64,000 nucleotides of DNA from Wenzhouxiangella sp. AB-CW3. Lineage in GTDB: Bacteria; Pseudomonadota; Gammaproteobacteria; Xanthomonadales; Wenzhouxiangellaceae. Positions 1 to 10,216 of this stretch are shown piece by piece (within the stretch, counting starts at the first letter, position 1; each line of letters opens with the position of its first letter). The notes below the pieces were generated by a model. That model searched no databases. It had not been told where the DNA came from and was given only the letters and a program-made list of their open reading frames with translations. The position numbers and the translations under genes are program-made. The stretch is from positions 2,247,225 through 2,311,224 of the forward strand of contig NZ_CP061368.1 in NCBI RefSeq assembly GCF_014725735.1, read 5' to 3'.

Positions 1-354
1 CTCGGACTCACCCCAGGCCCAGGACCCAGCCTCCCGCACCTGTTGCTCATCATCGCGCTTGCGTACCCGTTGCGGCAGCTTGCCGCCCTGCTTGAGCAGG
101 GTCATCGGACGCACGGTTTCGGCCGGAATCATGGCATCGAGCGCCGGCATCAGCTCCAGCACGCGCAGCAGCCGGACCACACTGGTCATCTGCGCCGACT
201 GCCCCGCCTCGATACGTTCGACCGTGCGCTTGCCCACACCGGCCCGTTCGGCCAGCTCGGCCTGACTCAGACGAAGCGCCAGCCGCCGCTGCGCCAGCCG
301 CCGCCCCAGCTCGGCCAACACCGCTTCATCGGACATTGTATTTGCAATACTCAT
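1..354 (-). CDS. HipB-like XRE-family transcriptional regulator (C-terminus cut by window edge)
   Basis: The frame is open from ATG at 354 down to base 1 with no stop, so the 118 codons seen are the N-terminal part of a longer protein. Residues about 10-65 form a Cro/C1-type helix-turn-helix (LSQAELAERAGVGKRTVERI is the recognition region). It is followed by a segment on the pattern of 'IPAETVRPMTLL' and then a basic stretch rich in R and K. That layout is typical of the antitoxin/regulator encoded next to HipA-like kinases. The next gene beyond the left edge could therefore be hipA; this is inference. An inverted repeat around a possible -10 element (367-400) lies just upstream and could be its own operator. 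Confidence 0.7.
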   Translation of the reverse strand, partial: MSIANTMSDEAVLAELGRRLAQRRLALRLSQAELAERAGVGKRTVERIEAGQSAQMTSVVRLLRVLELMPALDAMIPAETVRPMTLLKQGGKLPQRVRKRDDEQQVREAGSWAWGESE

Positions 355-366
355 GGCGCCACTTAT

Positions 367-400
367 GACGATTTATGGCGATATTTTACATTTAATCGTC
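367..400. promoter_or_regulatory. Inverted repeat GACGAT-N22-ATCGTC, possible HipB-like operator
   Basis: GACGAT (367-372) and ATCGTC (395-400) form a perfect 6-bp inverted repeat. They enclose TAAAAT on the minus strand (383-388), a 5/6 match to a -10 box, 29 bp upstream of the regulator start. The arrangement suits autorepression, but no good -35 was found. Confidence 0.35.
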
Positions 401-423
401 AATTTTTGCGACTTACAAGAAAT

Positions 424-455
424 CCTTCTCTGTGATCTCTGTGTCTCCGTGGTGC
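424..455. repeat. Short 9-10 bp periodic intergenic repeat
   Basis: Three imperfect units, TCTCTGTGA, TCTCTGTGT and CTCCGTGGT, follow one another in the gap between the HipB-like gene and the amidohydrolase stop codon. Sequences of this kind occur as dispersed intergenic repeats in many proteobacterial genomes. A function is not evident, and the 355-486 gap shows no open reading frame worth calling. Confidence 0.4.
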
Positions 456-486
456 ATTCTTTGCTACAGCAAGCGGGAGAAAGCCC

Positions 487-2079
487 CTACATTCCCGGCT
501 GGGTCAGTTCACGACCTTCGGCTTCCCAGGCTTCACGCACCTTGGCGCGAATGCCCTCGCGCAATTGTTCGGCATCGTAGACGATGCCGTCCTTGATGGT
601 GTAGCGCACCCCACCGGTGCGATAGACGTTGTTGTCCTCATCGACGCGGACGGCGCCCGTGCCGTAGAGCACCTTGAAATTGGCCAGCGGGTTTTCCTCC
701 ACGACCACCAGGTCGGCCAGCTTGCCGGGCTCGATGGTGCCGAGTTCGTCGTCGATGCCGAGCGCCTCGGCCCCGCTGAGCGTGGCCGCACGCAGCACTT
801 CCAGTGGATGGAAGCCGGCCTCCTGGAGCAGTTCCAGCTCGCTGATGAAGCCAAACCCGTAGGTCTTGTAGATGAAACCGGAATCCGAGCCGGTGACCAC
901 ACGGCCGCCGTGGTTCTTGTAGTCGTTGATGTGCTCCATCCAGCGACGGAAGTTGTCCTTCCAGTCGTTCTCGATGCCGCTGGTCCAGTCGAACCAGTAC
1001 GAGCCATGGGCGGTGCGCGAAGGCTCGAAGAAATCCCAAAGGGCCGGCTTGGTATAGAGCGGATGCCACTCGGCCGTACGCTCGCGCATGAAATCGCGAT
1101 TGGCCTGGTAGATATTGAAGGTGGGCACGATGGTGAAGTCCATCTCGATGAGTTCATCGCGCACCTGCTGCCAGCGCTCACTGTCCAGGCCTGCCGCCTG
1201 ACGCCACAGCTTGCCGGCCTCGGCAAAGCGGTCCTGCTCGTCGCTGTAGTTGTAGTCGTGTGGATAGTCCTGGATACGCCGGTCGGTGAAAAGGGATTCG
1301 GGCAGGCCATACCAGTGCTCCATGCTGTCCAGGCCCATGCGGGCGGCATCCAGCATGTCGGTGCGGGTTACATGCAGCTGTGCCAAGTGCATGGTGGTGC
1401 CGATGTCCACCTCCCCGGCCTCGTCAATGGCCGCTTCGAGGATGTCCGGACGAGCGCCAAAGAACTTGATGCCCTCTGCCCCGGCATCGGCAATGCCACG
1501 TACCCACTCACGTGCCTGCTCCGTCGTGGTGATGGGCCCGTCATGTCCGCTGCCGAAAGTGACATATGGATGCAGCCGTGGTGCGGTAATCACGTTGTCC
1601 GCGCTCTTTCGACGATGCTCGACCATCCAGTCCACGCCAGCACCGCTGCCCGGATCACGCACCGTGGTCACACCATGGGCCATCCACAGCCGGAACACGT
1701 AATCGGCCGAGACGCCCTGGCCGCGCCCACCAACATGACCGTGCAGGTCAACAAATCCCGGCAGTACGTACTGACCGGTCAGATCGAACTCCCGCGTGTC
1801 CTCATCGGCTTGGGGTCGCCGGTCATCATCGAAGAACACGCCACCCAGGCCAACGTTACGCACCTCGACGATCCGATTGGCTTCGATCACGATGTCCACC
1901 GGGCCGTAGGGAGGCGCACCGGTGCCGTCGATGACCACGGGCCCGCGCAGAATCAGCCTGGGAAAGGGACCCTCCCCTTCCGAGCGCTCCGGCACCTCGC
2001 CGGGCCAGGGCTGCTGGTCCCCGGCCAGGCAGAACAGGGGGATGAACAGGCAAGTCAGGAACAGGCTGCGAATCGACAC
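487..2079 (-). CDS. Exported metal-dependent amidohydrolase
   Basis: A 530-residue amidohydrolase-superfamily protein. The metal ligands are visible: HxH (H113, H115, in VDLHGHVGG), a lysine in AEGIKFFGARPD, histidines in MHLAQLH and MEHWYGLPES, and the late aspartate in VVTGSDSGF. The C-terminal 'GTIEPGKLADLVVV' strand is the usual composite-domain ending. I chose the GTG at 2079 because AGGAG sits 9 bases before it and translation then begins with a signal peptide (SIRSLFLTCLFIPLFCLAG). An ATG at 2097 is in frame but lies upstream of this ribosome site. The fold resembles imidazolonepropionase/Xaa-Pro-dipeptidase-like amidohydrolases; the substrate is unknown. Export argues against a role in the cytoplasmic Hut pathway nearby. 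Confidence 0.85.
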   Translation of the reverse strand: MSIRSLFLTCLFIPLFCLAGDQQPWPGEVPERSEGEGPFPRLILRGPVVIDGTGAPPYGPVDIVIEANRIVEVRNVGLGGVFFDDDRRPQADEDTREFDLTGQYVLPGFVDLHGHVGGRGQGVSADYVFRLWMAHGVTTVRDPGSGAGVDWMVEHRRKSADNVITAPRLHPYVTFGSGHDGPITTTEQAREWVRGIADAGAEGIKFFGARPDILEAAIDEAGEVDIGTTMHLAQLHVTRTDMLDAARMGLDSMEHWYGLPESLFTDRRIQDYPHDYNYSDEQDRFAEAGKLWRQAAGLDSERWQQVRDELIEMDFTIVPTFNIYQANRDFMRERTAEWHPLYTKPALWDFFEPSRTAHGSYWFDWTSGIENDWKDNFRRWMEHINDYKNHGGRVVTGSDSGFIYKTYGFGFISELELLQEAGFHPLEVLRAATLSGAEALGIDDELGTIEPGKLADLVVVEENPLANFKVLYGTGAVRVDEDNNVYRTGGVRYTIKDGIVYDAEQLREGIRAKVREAWEAEGRELTQPGM

Positions 2080-2120
2080 GGTAACAATCTCCTGCATCAA
2101 CGGAACGGAGTAGAAGGTGC

Positions 2121-2149
2121 AGGATAACCAATCCAGGACGACTTGACAG
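2121..2149 (-). promoter_or_regulatory. Sigma70-like promoter of the amidohydrolase gene
   Basis: On the minus strand CTGTCA (2144-2149) and TATCCT (2121-2126) are 17 bp apart, each a 4/6 match to consensus. The predicted start near 2114 leaves a leader of about 35 bases before the GTG at 2079. Confidence 0.4.
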
Positions 2150-2193
2150 CACCACGCCCCCCCCCAAGCCCGCATGAGCGGGCGGGCCAGCAC

Positions 2194-2208
2194 TTTCCAT
2201 TACGGAAA
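2194..2208. promoter_or_regulatory. Operator-like palindrome 1, TTTCC-N5-GGAAA
   Basis: TTTCC (2194-2198), ATTAC, GGAAA (2204-2208). It lies upstream of the -35 element of the promoter at 2217-2245. A second palindrome of identical architecture is centred 52 bp downstream. Together they suggest two sites for one dimeric regulator, most simply the winged-helix protein encoded at 2731-3027. Confidence 0.6.
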
Positions 2209-2216
2209 ATCATGAC

Positions 2217-2245
2217 TTGACGAAGCAGCAAGTCGCCGCTATCAT
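2217..2245 (+). promoter_or_regulatory. Sigma70 promoter of the membrane protein/winged-helix pair
   Basis: TTGACG (2217-2222) and TATCAT (2240-2245) are 17 bp apart, each a 5/6 match to consensus. The predicted start near 2252 falls inside the second TTTCC-N5-GGAAA palindrome, so a bound repressor would block initiation. Confidence 0.65.
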
Positions 2246-2260
2246 TTTCCACGGTGGAAA
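2246..2260. promoter_or_regulatory. Operator-like palindrome 2, TTTCC-N5-GGAAA
   Basis: TTTCC (2246-2250), ACGGT, GGAAA (2256-2260). The palindrome extends to TTTCCAC-G-GTGGAAA. It directly follows the -10 box and covers the predicted transcription start, the classic place for a repressor site. Confidence 0.65.
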
Positions 2261-2275
2261 GTGACAGGTGAACCA

Positions 2276-2734
2276 ATGACCCAGAATTCCAATGATCCCC
2301 ATCAGGCACGTGACGCACTGGAAGATGCCGAAGCACACAGCCGCTCTGCCGCGGCGCGCCTGCCGGAAAACGATTCCTGGTACGAACTGATCTGGCTCGC
2401 CTGCATCGGCGGCCTGGTGATTACTCCGGTGCTGCCCATGCCCTTCAACCTGCTGGCCGTGTTCGCCCTGGTGTTCGCTCTTTCAAAGATGATGAGCTCC
2501 TACCAGGAGCGATATGGCGTGTGGGTTTCCGGCTATCGTCGCGGACGTACGCGCATCATCGCCATCAGTCTCAGCGTGTTGCTGTTCGCGATCATGATCT
2601 CGGTCTGGATCATCAGACTGAGACTCGGACTGATTTGGCCAGCATTTGCCGGGGCAGCCATCGCAGTGTTGATCAGCTTCATTCTGAGCCGGGCCTGGAT
2701 GCGCGCCTACCGTCGGGACACTTCGGGATCATGA
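2276..2734 (+). CDS. Small four-helix membrane protein of unknown function
   Basis: A 152-residue protein with a polar N-terminal tail of about 35 residues and four hydrophobic segments (about 44-60, 63-82, 96-117, 122-145), ending in a short basic tail. I do not recognise the family. The ATG at 2276 has AGGTG about six bases upstream; a GTG five codons earlier is less likely. It is the first gene of a two-gene unit: its TGA overlaps the ATG of the winged-helix regulator (ATGA). The promoter is flanked and overlapped by two matching palindromes, so it is probably autoregulated. Small membrane protein plus MarR/PadR-like regulator is a recurrent pairing, but the signal sensed here is unknown. 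Confidence 0.75.
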   Translation: MTQNSNDPHQARDALEDAEAHSRSAAARLPENDSWYELIWLACIGGLVITPVLPMPFNLLAVFALVFALSKMMSSYQERYGVWVSGYRRGRTRIIAISLSVLLFAIMISVWIIRLRLGLIWPAFAGAAIAVLISFILSRAWMRAYRRDTSGS

Positions 2735-3027
2735 GTGCACCACGTTTCAACGACATCATTCACCCGCCGACCCGGCTGCGCATATGTGCAGTGCTCTCGC
2801 CGCTGGACGATGTCGAGTTCGGCGTGGTGCGTGACGAGGTGGGGGTTTCGGATTCCGTGCTGTCGAAACAGGTGGCTCACCTGGAGCAGGCCGGTTACGT
2901 AAAGGTGATCAAGCGTACCGTCAATACCCGCCAACGCACCTGGTTGTCGCTGACACCACGGGGTCGAAAGGCCTTCTCGGCACACATGGCAGAGCTCCGC
3001 CGCCTCGCGCAACTTGCCCGAGTCTGA
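2731..3027 (+). CDS. Winged-helix transcriptional regulator (MarR-like, single domain)
   Basis: A 98-residue protein made almost entirely of one winged helix-turn-helix. It opens with '[12 protein letters not shown]', followed by a recognition helix in [21 protein letters not shown] and a wing ending in '[16 protein letters not shown]'. This matches the compact MarR-related regulators often annotated as transcriptional regulators without a ligand domain. It starts on an ATGA overlap with the membrane protein, so the two are translationally coupled. The TTTCC-N5-GGAAA palindromes upstream of the operon are its best candidate operators; that link is inference. Confidence 0.8.
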   Translation: MSAPRFNDIIHPPTRLRICAVLSPLDDVEFGVVRDEVGVSDSVLSKQVAHLEQAGYVKVIKRTVNTRQRTWLSLTPRGRKAFSAHMAELRRLAQLARV

Positions 3028-3049
3028 ACTGCCCTGGAATGCGGTCGAT

Positions 3050-3058
3050 TGCTATACT
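3050..3058 (+). promoter_or_regulatory. Extended -10 promoter of hutU
   Basis: TGC-TATACT (TATACT at 3053-3058) is an extended -10 element without a convincing -35. It gives a leader of roughly 27 bases before the hutU ATG at 3092. Confidence 0.4.
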
Positions 3059-3091
3059 TGGACGGTTGACCGAGTTGCTGCGAGAGTTTTC

Positions 3092-4762
3092 ATGAATGAG
3101 ACCGCCCGATCGGGTGTCACTGCACCCGTAATCCGTGCCCCTCATGGCACGACCCTGAGTTGCAGGGGCTGGCATCAGGAAGCCGCCCTGCGCATGCTGA
3201 TGAACAATCTCGATCCAGCCGTGGCCGAGAAGCCCGATGAACTGATTGTCTACGGCGGCACGGGCAAGGCCGCGCGCAACTGGGACTGCTACCACGCGAT
3301 TGTTCGGACACTGCAACGACTCAACGACGATGAGACCCTGCTGATCCAGTCCGGCAAGCCGGTGGGCGTGATCCGCACCCACGACATGGCCCCACGCGTG
3401 CTGATCGCCAATTCCAACCTGGTGCCGCGCTGGGGCAACTGGGACACGTTCCGCGAGCTCGAGGCGCAGGGTCTGACCATGTATGGGCAGATGACCGCCG
3501 GCTCCTGGATCTACATCGGTTCACAGGGCATCGTCCAGGGCACCTATGAAACCTTTGCCGAGCTGGCCCGCCAGCGCTTTGACGGATCCCTCGCCGGCAA
3601 ACTCACAGTCACCGCGGGTCTCGGCGGCATGGGCGGTGCCCAGCCGCTGGCTGTCACCATGAACGACGGGCACTGTATTGGGGTGGAAGTCGATGAATGG
3701 CGCATTGACCGCCGCGTCGAGACCGGCTACTGCGACGTCAAGGCCACGTCCATCGACGAGGCCATGGCGCTGATTGAGAAATCGGACGGACCGCTGTCAG
3801 TGGGCCTGCTGGGCAATATTGCCGAAGTGCTGCCGGACATGCTGGCTCGCGACATCGTCCCGGACTGCCTGACCGACCAGACCTCGGCCCATGATCTCAG
3901 GCACGGCTACATCCCGGTCGGATACTCGCTGGAAGAAGCGGCATCCCTGCGCCAGTCCGACCCGAAGACCTACGACGAAAAGGTACTCGATTCCATGGTC
4001 GTTCATGTCGAGACCATGCTCGAGATGCAGAAGCGCGGCGCGATCACATTCGACTACGGCAACAACCTGCGCGGCCAGGTCGCCGACCTGCGCGGCATGA
4101 ACAATGCCTTCGACTTTCCGGGGTTCGTGCCGGCCTATATCCGGCCACTGTTCTGCCGCGGCGCCGGCCCCTTCCGCTGGGCCGCGCTCTCGGGCAACCC
4201 GGCCGACATCGCCGCCACCGACCAGGCCATTCTCGAACTATTTCCGGAAAAGGAACACCTGAAGCGCTGGATTCACCAGGCCCGGGAGAAAATTCACTTC
4301 CAGGGGCTTCCGGCACGCATCTGCTGGCTGGAGTATGGCGAACGCGCCGAGGCTGGCGAGAAATTCAACTGGCTGGTCGAGAAAGGCAAGGTCGACGCCC
4401 CCATCGTCATCGGCCGCGACCACCTTGATTGCGGCTCGGTCGCCTCACCCAACCGCGAGACCGAAGCGATGAAGGACGGCTCGGATGCCATTGCCGACTG
4501 GCCGATTCTCAATGCCCTGGTCAATACCGCCTGCGGTGCGAGCTGGGTTTCAGTTCATCATGGCGGTGGTGTGGGTATCGGCTATTCGCTGCATGCCGGC
4601 ATGGTGTCGCTGGCCGACGGCACGAAACAAGGCTACGAGCGCCTGCAACGCGTTTTGACTGCCGATCCCGGTATGGGCGTGATCCGCCATGTCGATGCCG
4701 GCTACGAAGAAGCCGTGAGCACGGCGAAAGAACGCGGCGTGGACGTGCCGATGCTCGACTGA
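3092..4762 (+). CDS. hutU: Urocanate hydratase (urocanase)
   Basis: Converts urocanate to 4-imidazolone-5-propionate, the second step of histidine degradation in the cytosol, with tightly bound NAD+. The 556-residue length equals that of the well-studied Pseudomonas enzyme. Family signatures are plain: '[11 protein letters not shown]' near the start, the glycine-rich NAD site [12 protein letters not shown], 'LTDQTSAHD', and [12 protein letters not shown]. The cysteine of that last motif (C411 here) corresponds to the essential Cys410 of P. putida urocanase. The ATG at 3092 fits the family length; the longer frame from 3014 would run into the preceding gene. hutH and hutI lie 2.6 kb further on, beyond a convergent katG, so hutU is probably transcribed separately. 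Confidence 0.97.
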   Translation: MNETARSGVTAPVIRAPHGTTLSCRGWHQEAALRMLMNNLDPAVAEKPDELIVYGGTGKAARNWDCYHAIVRTLQRLNDDETLLIQSGKPVGVIRTHDMAPRVLIANSNLVPRWGNWDTFRELEAQGLTMYGQMTAGSWIYIGSQGIVQGTYETFAELARQRFDGSLAGKLTVTAGLGGMGGAQPLAVTMNDGHCIGVEVDEWRIDRRVETGYCDVKATSIDEAMALIEKSDGPLSVGLLGNIAEVLPDMLARDIVPDCLTDQTSAHDLRHGYIPVGYSLEEAASLRQSDPKTYDEKVLDSMVVHVETMLEMQKRGAITFDYGNNLRGQVADLRGMNNAFDFPGFVPAYIRPLFCRGAGPFRWAALSGNPADIAATDQAILELFPEKEHLKRWIHQAREKIHFQGLPARICWLEYGERAEAGEKFNWLVEKGKVDAPIVIGRDHLDCGSVASPNRETEAMKDGSDAIADWPILNALVNTACGASWVSVHHGGGVGIGYSLHAGMVSLADGTKQGYERLQRVLTADPGMGVIRHVDAGYEEAVSTAKERGVDVPMLD

Positions 4763-4791
4763 GTCAATTCTCGATAGCCCCGGATCGATTC

Positions 4792-4812
4792 GCCCGGAAA
4801 CCGGGCTTTCTC
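4792..4812 (+). terminator. Rho-independent terminator after hutU
   Basis: GCCCGG-AAA-CCGGGC (4792-4806) followed by TTTCTC, 30 bases after the hutU stop codon. The U-run is short. Confidence 0.6.
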
Positions 4813-4824
4813 GCCCCCCTTGAG

Positions 4825-4855
4825 AAAAAACCCGGCACCGTAGTGCGGTGCCGGG
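4825..4855 (-). terminator. Rho-independent terminator after katG
   Basis: A perfect 10-bp stem CCCGGCACCG/CGGTGCCGGG with a 5-base loop (4831-4855). On the minus strand it is followed by six T (4830-4825). It lies 37 bases beyond the katG stop. Confidence 0.85.
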
Positions 4856-4891
4856 CTGATACAGCGGCCGTTACCGGCCCACGGCGATGAA

Positions 4892-7280
<2,389 letters not shown>

Positions 7281-7354
7281 TGCCACCATTCGCTAGTGCC
7301 GATCGGCCATGGGGTCGACCGGACTTCACCCCTTACCGAATGGACCGCGGCTGA

Positions 7355-8860
7355 ATGAACGACATGATTCGCATTGAAGGCCTTGACCGCCGACTCGACC
7401 AACGCCTGCAGAGATTGAGTAGTGACCCCTCGACTGTCGAACGGTCGCGAGCTATCGTGGACAAGGCGCTGGGAAGTGGCCATGCCATCTATGGCGTCAA
7501 TACCGGTTTTGGTGCGCTGGCCAGCAAGCGCATTGATGACGACCAGCTAGGGCAGTTGCAACGCAACCTGCTGCTCAGCCATGCCTGTGGCACGGGAGAT
7601 CCCGTACCGATAGAGATCACGCGGCTGATGCTCCAGCTTAAGGCTCACGCCTTGGGTCTCGGTAATTCAGGCATTTCCTTGCCGATCTTCCGGCAGCTTC
7701 TGAAGTTCTGCGAGCTCGATATCCTGCCTTTCATCCCCAGCCGCGGCAGCGTGGGGGCATCCGGCGATCTGGCGCCGCTGGCCCACATGAGCCTGCCGTT
7801 GATCGGCAAGGGCCAATGCTGGAATGCCGAACGAACAGGTCCCGAGCCCGCTGCCGAAACCCTGGTCCGGCATGGCCTGAAGCCGGTCGAGCCCGGGGCA
7901 AAAGACGGGCTGGCCCTGATCAATGGCACCCAGTTGATGTCGTCCTACGGTGCATTTGTCCTACACCGCGCCCTGCACCTGATCCGCGCCGCCGACATTC
8001 TCGGCGCGATGAGCCTGGAAGCCCTGCAGGGCTCGGCCGCACCCTTCGACGAGCGCGTGCATGCTGTGCGACCGCATCCCGGCCAGATCAGGGTGGCGGC
8101 CAACATGCGCCAGCTGCTCGTCGAAAGCGAGATCCTCGAGTCCCACCGCCACTGCGGCAAGGTCCAGGACCCATACTGCCTGCGCTGCATGCCGCAGGTC
8201 CATGGCGCCAGTCGTGATGCACTGGCCCATGCCACCGAGGTGGTCGAGCGCGAGATCAATTCGGTCACCGACAACCCGCTGGTGTTCGACAATGGCGATA
8301 TCGTCTCGGCCGGCAACTTCCATGGTCAGCCACTGGCACTGGCGCTGGACTATGCCGCCATCGCGCTGTCGGAGCTGGCCTCTATCTCCGAGCGGCGTAC
8401 CTATCTGCTGCTGGAAGGCCACGACGGACTGCCCAAGCTGCTGATGGCCGACACCGGCATCAATTCGGGTTTCATGATCCCGCAGTACACGGCTGCCGCG
8501 CTGGTCAGCGAGAACAAGGTGCTCTGCCACCCGGCCAGCGTCGACTCGATTCCGACCTCGCTGGGCCAGGAAGACCATGTCTCCATGGGCTCGATCAGCG
8601 CGCTCAAGCTGCTGAATGTGCTGCACAACGTCGAGCGTGTCATGGCCGTGGAAATGCTCACCGCCGCCCAGGCACTGGATTTCAGAAAGCCTCTGAAGCC
8701 GGGCAAGGGGGTGCTTGTCGCCCACGAGTTCGTCCGCGACCATGTCAACCACGCCGACGAAGACTACGAAGTCGGCGCCGACATAGACACCTGCACCCGC
8801 CTGCTGCGCTCCGGCGAACTGGCCCGGACTGTTCAGTCCACGATTACGACGCTCGACTGA
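7355..8860 (+). CDS. hutH: Histidine ammonia-lyase
   Basis: Deaminates L-histidine to trans-urocanate, the first step of histidine utilisation. The 501-residue protein has the MIO-forming tripeptide A135-S136-G137 in SVGASGDLAPLAH, which cyclises to the electrophilic cofactor. Other family motifs are 'YGVNTGFG', 'QRNLLLSHACGTG', 'ALINGTQ' and 'SVTDNPL'. The ATG at 7355 has only a weak ribosome site; a second ATG at 7364 is possible. hutI follows after a 120-base gap that holds a large inverted repeat, so hutH and hutI are probably one operon unless that structure stops transcription. Confidence 0.97.
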   Translation: MNDMIRIEGLDRRLDQRLQRLSSDPSTVERSRAIVDKALGSGHAIYGVNTGFGALASKRIDDDQLGQLQRNLLLSHACGTGDPVPIEITRLMLQLKAHALGLGNSGISLPIFRQLLKFCELDILPFIPSRGSVGASGDLAPLAHMSLPLIGKGQCWNAERTGPEPAAETLVRHGLKPVEPGAKDGLALINGTQLMSSYGAFVLHRALHLIRAADILGAMSLEALQGSAAPFDERVHAVRPHPGQIRVAANMRQLLVESEILESHRHCGKVQDPYCLRCMPQVHGASRDALAHATEVVEREINSVTDNPLVFDNGDIVSAGNFHGQPLALALDYAAIALSELASISERRTYLLLEGHDGLPKLLMADTGINSGFMIPQYTAAALVSENKVLCHPASVDSIPTSLGQEDHVSMGSISALKLLNVLHNVERVMAVEMLTAAQALDFRKPLKPGKGVLVAHEFVRDHVNHADEDYEVGADIDTCTRLLRSGELARTVQSTITTLD

Positions 8861-8865
8861 TTTAC

Positions 8866-8968
8866 AACCGCAGATGAACGCGGATAAACGCAGATTAATG
8901 AAGATGAATAGAACTGGCCGCATTGCTTTTTTACCTTCATCTGTGTTCATCTGCGTTCATCTGCGGTT
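8866..8968. repeat. Imperfect inverted repeat built of 10-bp units between hutH and hutI
   Basis: The left arm (8866-8903) contains the units GCAGATGAAC, GCGGATAAAC and GCAGATTAAT. The right arm (8935-8968) carries TTCATCTGTG, TTCATCTGCG and TTCATCTGCG in reverse. The outer 16 bases pair perfectly (AACCGCAGATGAACGC). The transcript could form a stem of more than 30 bp with a T-rich loop. It ends five bases before the hutI ribosome site and occupies nearly the whole gap. Related 'CGCAGATGAACGCAGAT' elements are dispersed in many bacterial genomes. Confidence 0.8.
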
Positions 8969-8980
8969 CAATAGGTCCCC

Positions 8981-10216
8981 ATGAACTTACTGAAAAACAT
9001 CTCGATGCTGTATCGCGTGCCCGCCGAGGGTGGGCATGATGAGGTTGACGCGATCGCCGATGCGGTGGTGGCCTGGGAGGGCGATACGATTCGCTTTGCC
9101 GGACCTGCTGCCGAGCTGCCGTCCGAGTTTTCCGATGCCGAACCGTTCGACGCCGGCGGGCGCTGCGTGGTGCCGGGGCTGATCGACTGCCATACGCACT
9201 TGTGCTTCGGCGGCTGGCGCGGCGACGAATTTGCCGCCCGGCTCGAGGGGGCCAGCTACCAGGACATCCAGGCCGCCGGTGGCGGCATCAACTCCACCGT
9301 CAACGCCACGCGTGCAGCCAGCAAGGACGAACTGACCGGCAAGGCAGGCGCTGCCCTGGCCGACATGGCCCGCCTGGGCGTGACCACGGTCGAGGCCAAG
9401 TCAGGCTACGGCCTGAATCGAGATGACGAGATCAAGCAACTCGAGGTCTACCGGGCACTCGATGCAGTGCAACCGCTGGATATCGTACCGACCTTTCTCG
9501 GCGCCCACCTGGTGCCGGCGGAGTACCGCGACAGACGAGACGAGTACCTCGCCCTGCTATGCCAGGACATCATTCCGGAGGTCGCCGAACGCAAGCTGGC
9601 CCGCTTCTGCGACGTGTTCATAGAGGACAACGCCTTCACCCTGGATGAAGGGCGCAGAATCCTGGAGACGGCGAAAGCGCACGGCCTGGGTCTGAAGATT
9701 CACGCCGACCAGCTCTCCGCCGGGGGTGGCGCCGGACTGGCCGCGGAGCTGGGTGCGGTATCGGCCGAACATCTGGAATATGCCACTGATCGCGATATCG
9801 CCGCCATGGCGAGTGCCGGCACGGTGGCTGTCAGCCTGCCCATCGCATCGCTTTATCTTCGCGAACCGTTTCTGCCGGCAAGGACATGGATAGCGGCTGG
9901 CGCGCGCGTGGCAGTGGCTACCGACTTCAATCCCGGTTCAGCGCCCAGCTACCACCTGCATATGGCCATGACCCTGGCGGCGGTACACCAGCGTATGAGC
10001 CCGAGTGAAGTCCTGAGGGGGGTGACCAGTCATGCTGCTCGCGCCATCGGCCTGCAACACAGCCACGGCAGCCTGCAACCGGGCTATCGCGCCGATCTGG
10101 CGATCATTGACGCGCCCGACATCAACCACTGGCTGTACCACTTCCGGCCCAATGCCTGCCGGGCCACACTAAAGGACGGAAACTGGGTTGCGGGAGAGTT
10201 CAGCCCCCCGGGCTGA
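8981..10216 (+). CDS. hutI: Imidazolonepropionase
   Basis: Hydrolyses imidazolone-5-propionate to N-formimino-L-glutamate, the third step of histidine degradation. The 411-residue amidohydrolase has the metal pair H71-T-H73 in GLIDCHTHLCFGG. It also shows TTVEAKSGYGL, the KIHADQLSAGGGA and SAEHLEYAT histidines, and the final aspartate in VAVATDFNPGSAP, all specific to HutI. AGG stands five bases before the ATG at 8981. The gene's last 17 bases overlap the end of the convergent gene on the other strand. With hutH and hutU it completes the route to formiminoglutamate; no HutG or HutF is present in the window. Confidence 0.97.
   Translation: MNLLKNISMLYRVPAEGGHDEVDAIADAVVAWEGDTIRFAGPAAELPSEFSDAEPFDAGGRCVVPGLIDCHTHLCFGGWRGDEFAARLEGASYQDIQAAGGGINSTVNATRAASKDELTGKAGAALADMARLGVTTVEAKSGYGLNRDDEIKQLEVYRALDAVQPLDIVPTFLGAHLVPAEYRDRRDEYLALLCQDIIPEVAERKLARFCDVFIEDNAFTLDEGRRILETAKAHGLGLKIHADQLSAGGGAGLAAELGAVSAEHLEYATDRDIAAMASAGTVAVSLPIASLYLREPFLPARTWIAAGARVAVATDFNPGSAPSYHLHMAMTLAAVHQRMSPSEVLRGVTSHAARAIGLQHSHGSLQPGYRADLAIIDAPDINHWLYHFRPNACRATLKDGNWVAGEFSPPG

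Noticed and set aside
487-2079. The amidohydrolase as the missing HutF (formiminoglutamate deiminase)
   Set aside because: It has a signal peptide and differs in length and motif context from HutF, a cytoplasmic enzyme. It is also divergently arranged with a regulator pair between it and hutU.
565-2127. A 520-codon frame opposite the amidohydrolase
   Set aside because: The minus-strand gene has all metal-binding motifs, a signal peptide and a ribosome site; the plus-strand product has none.
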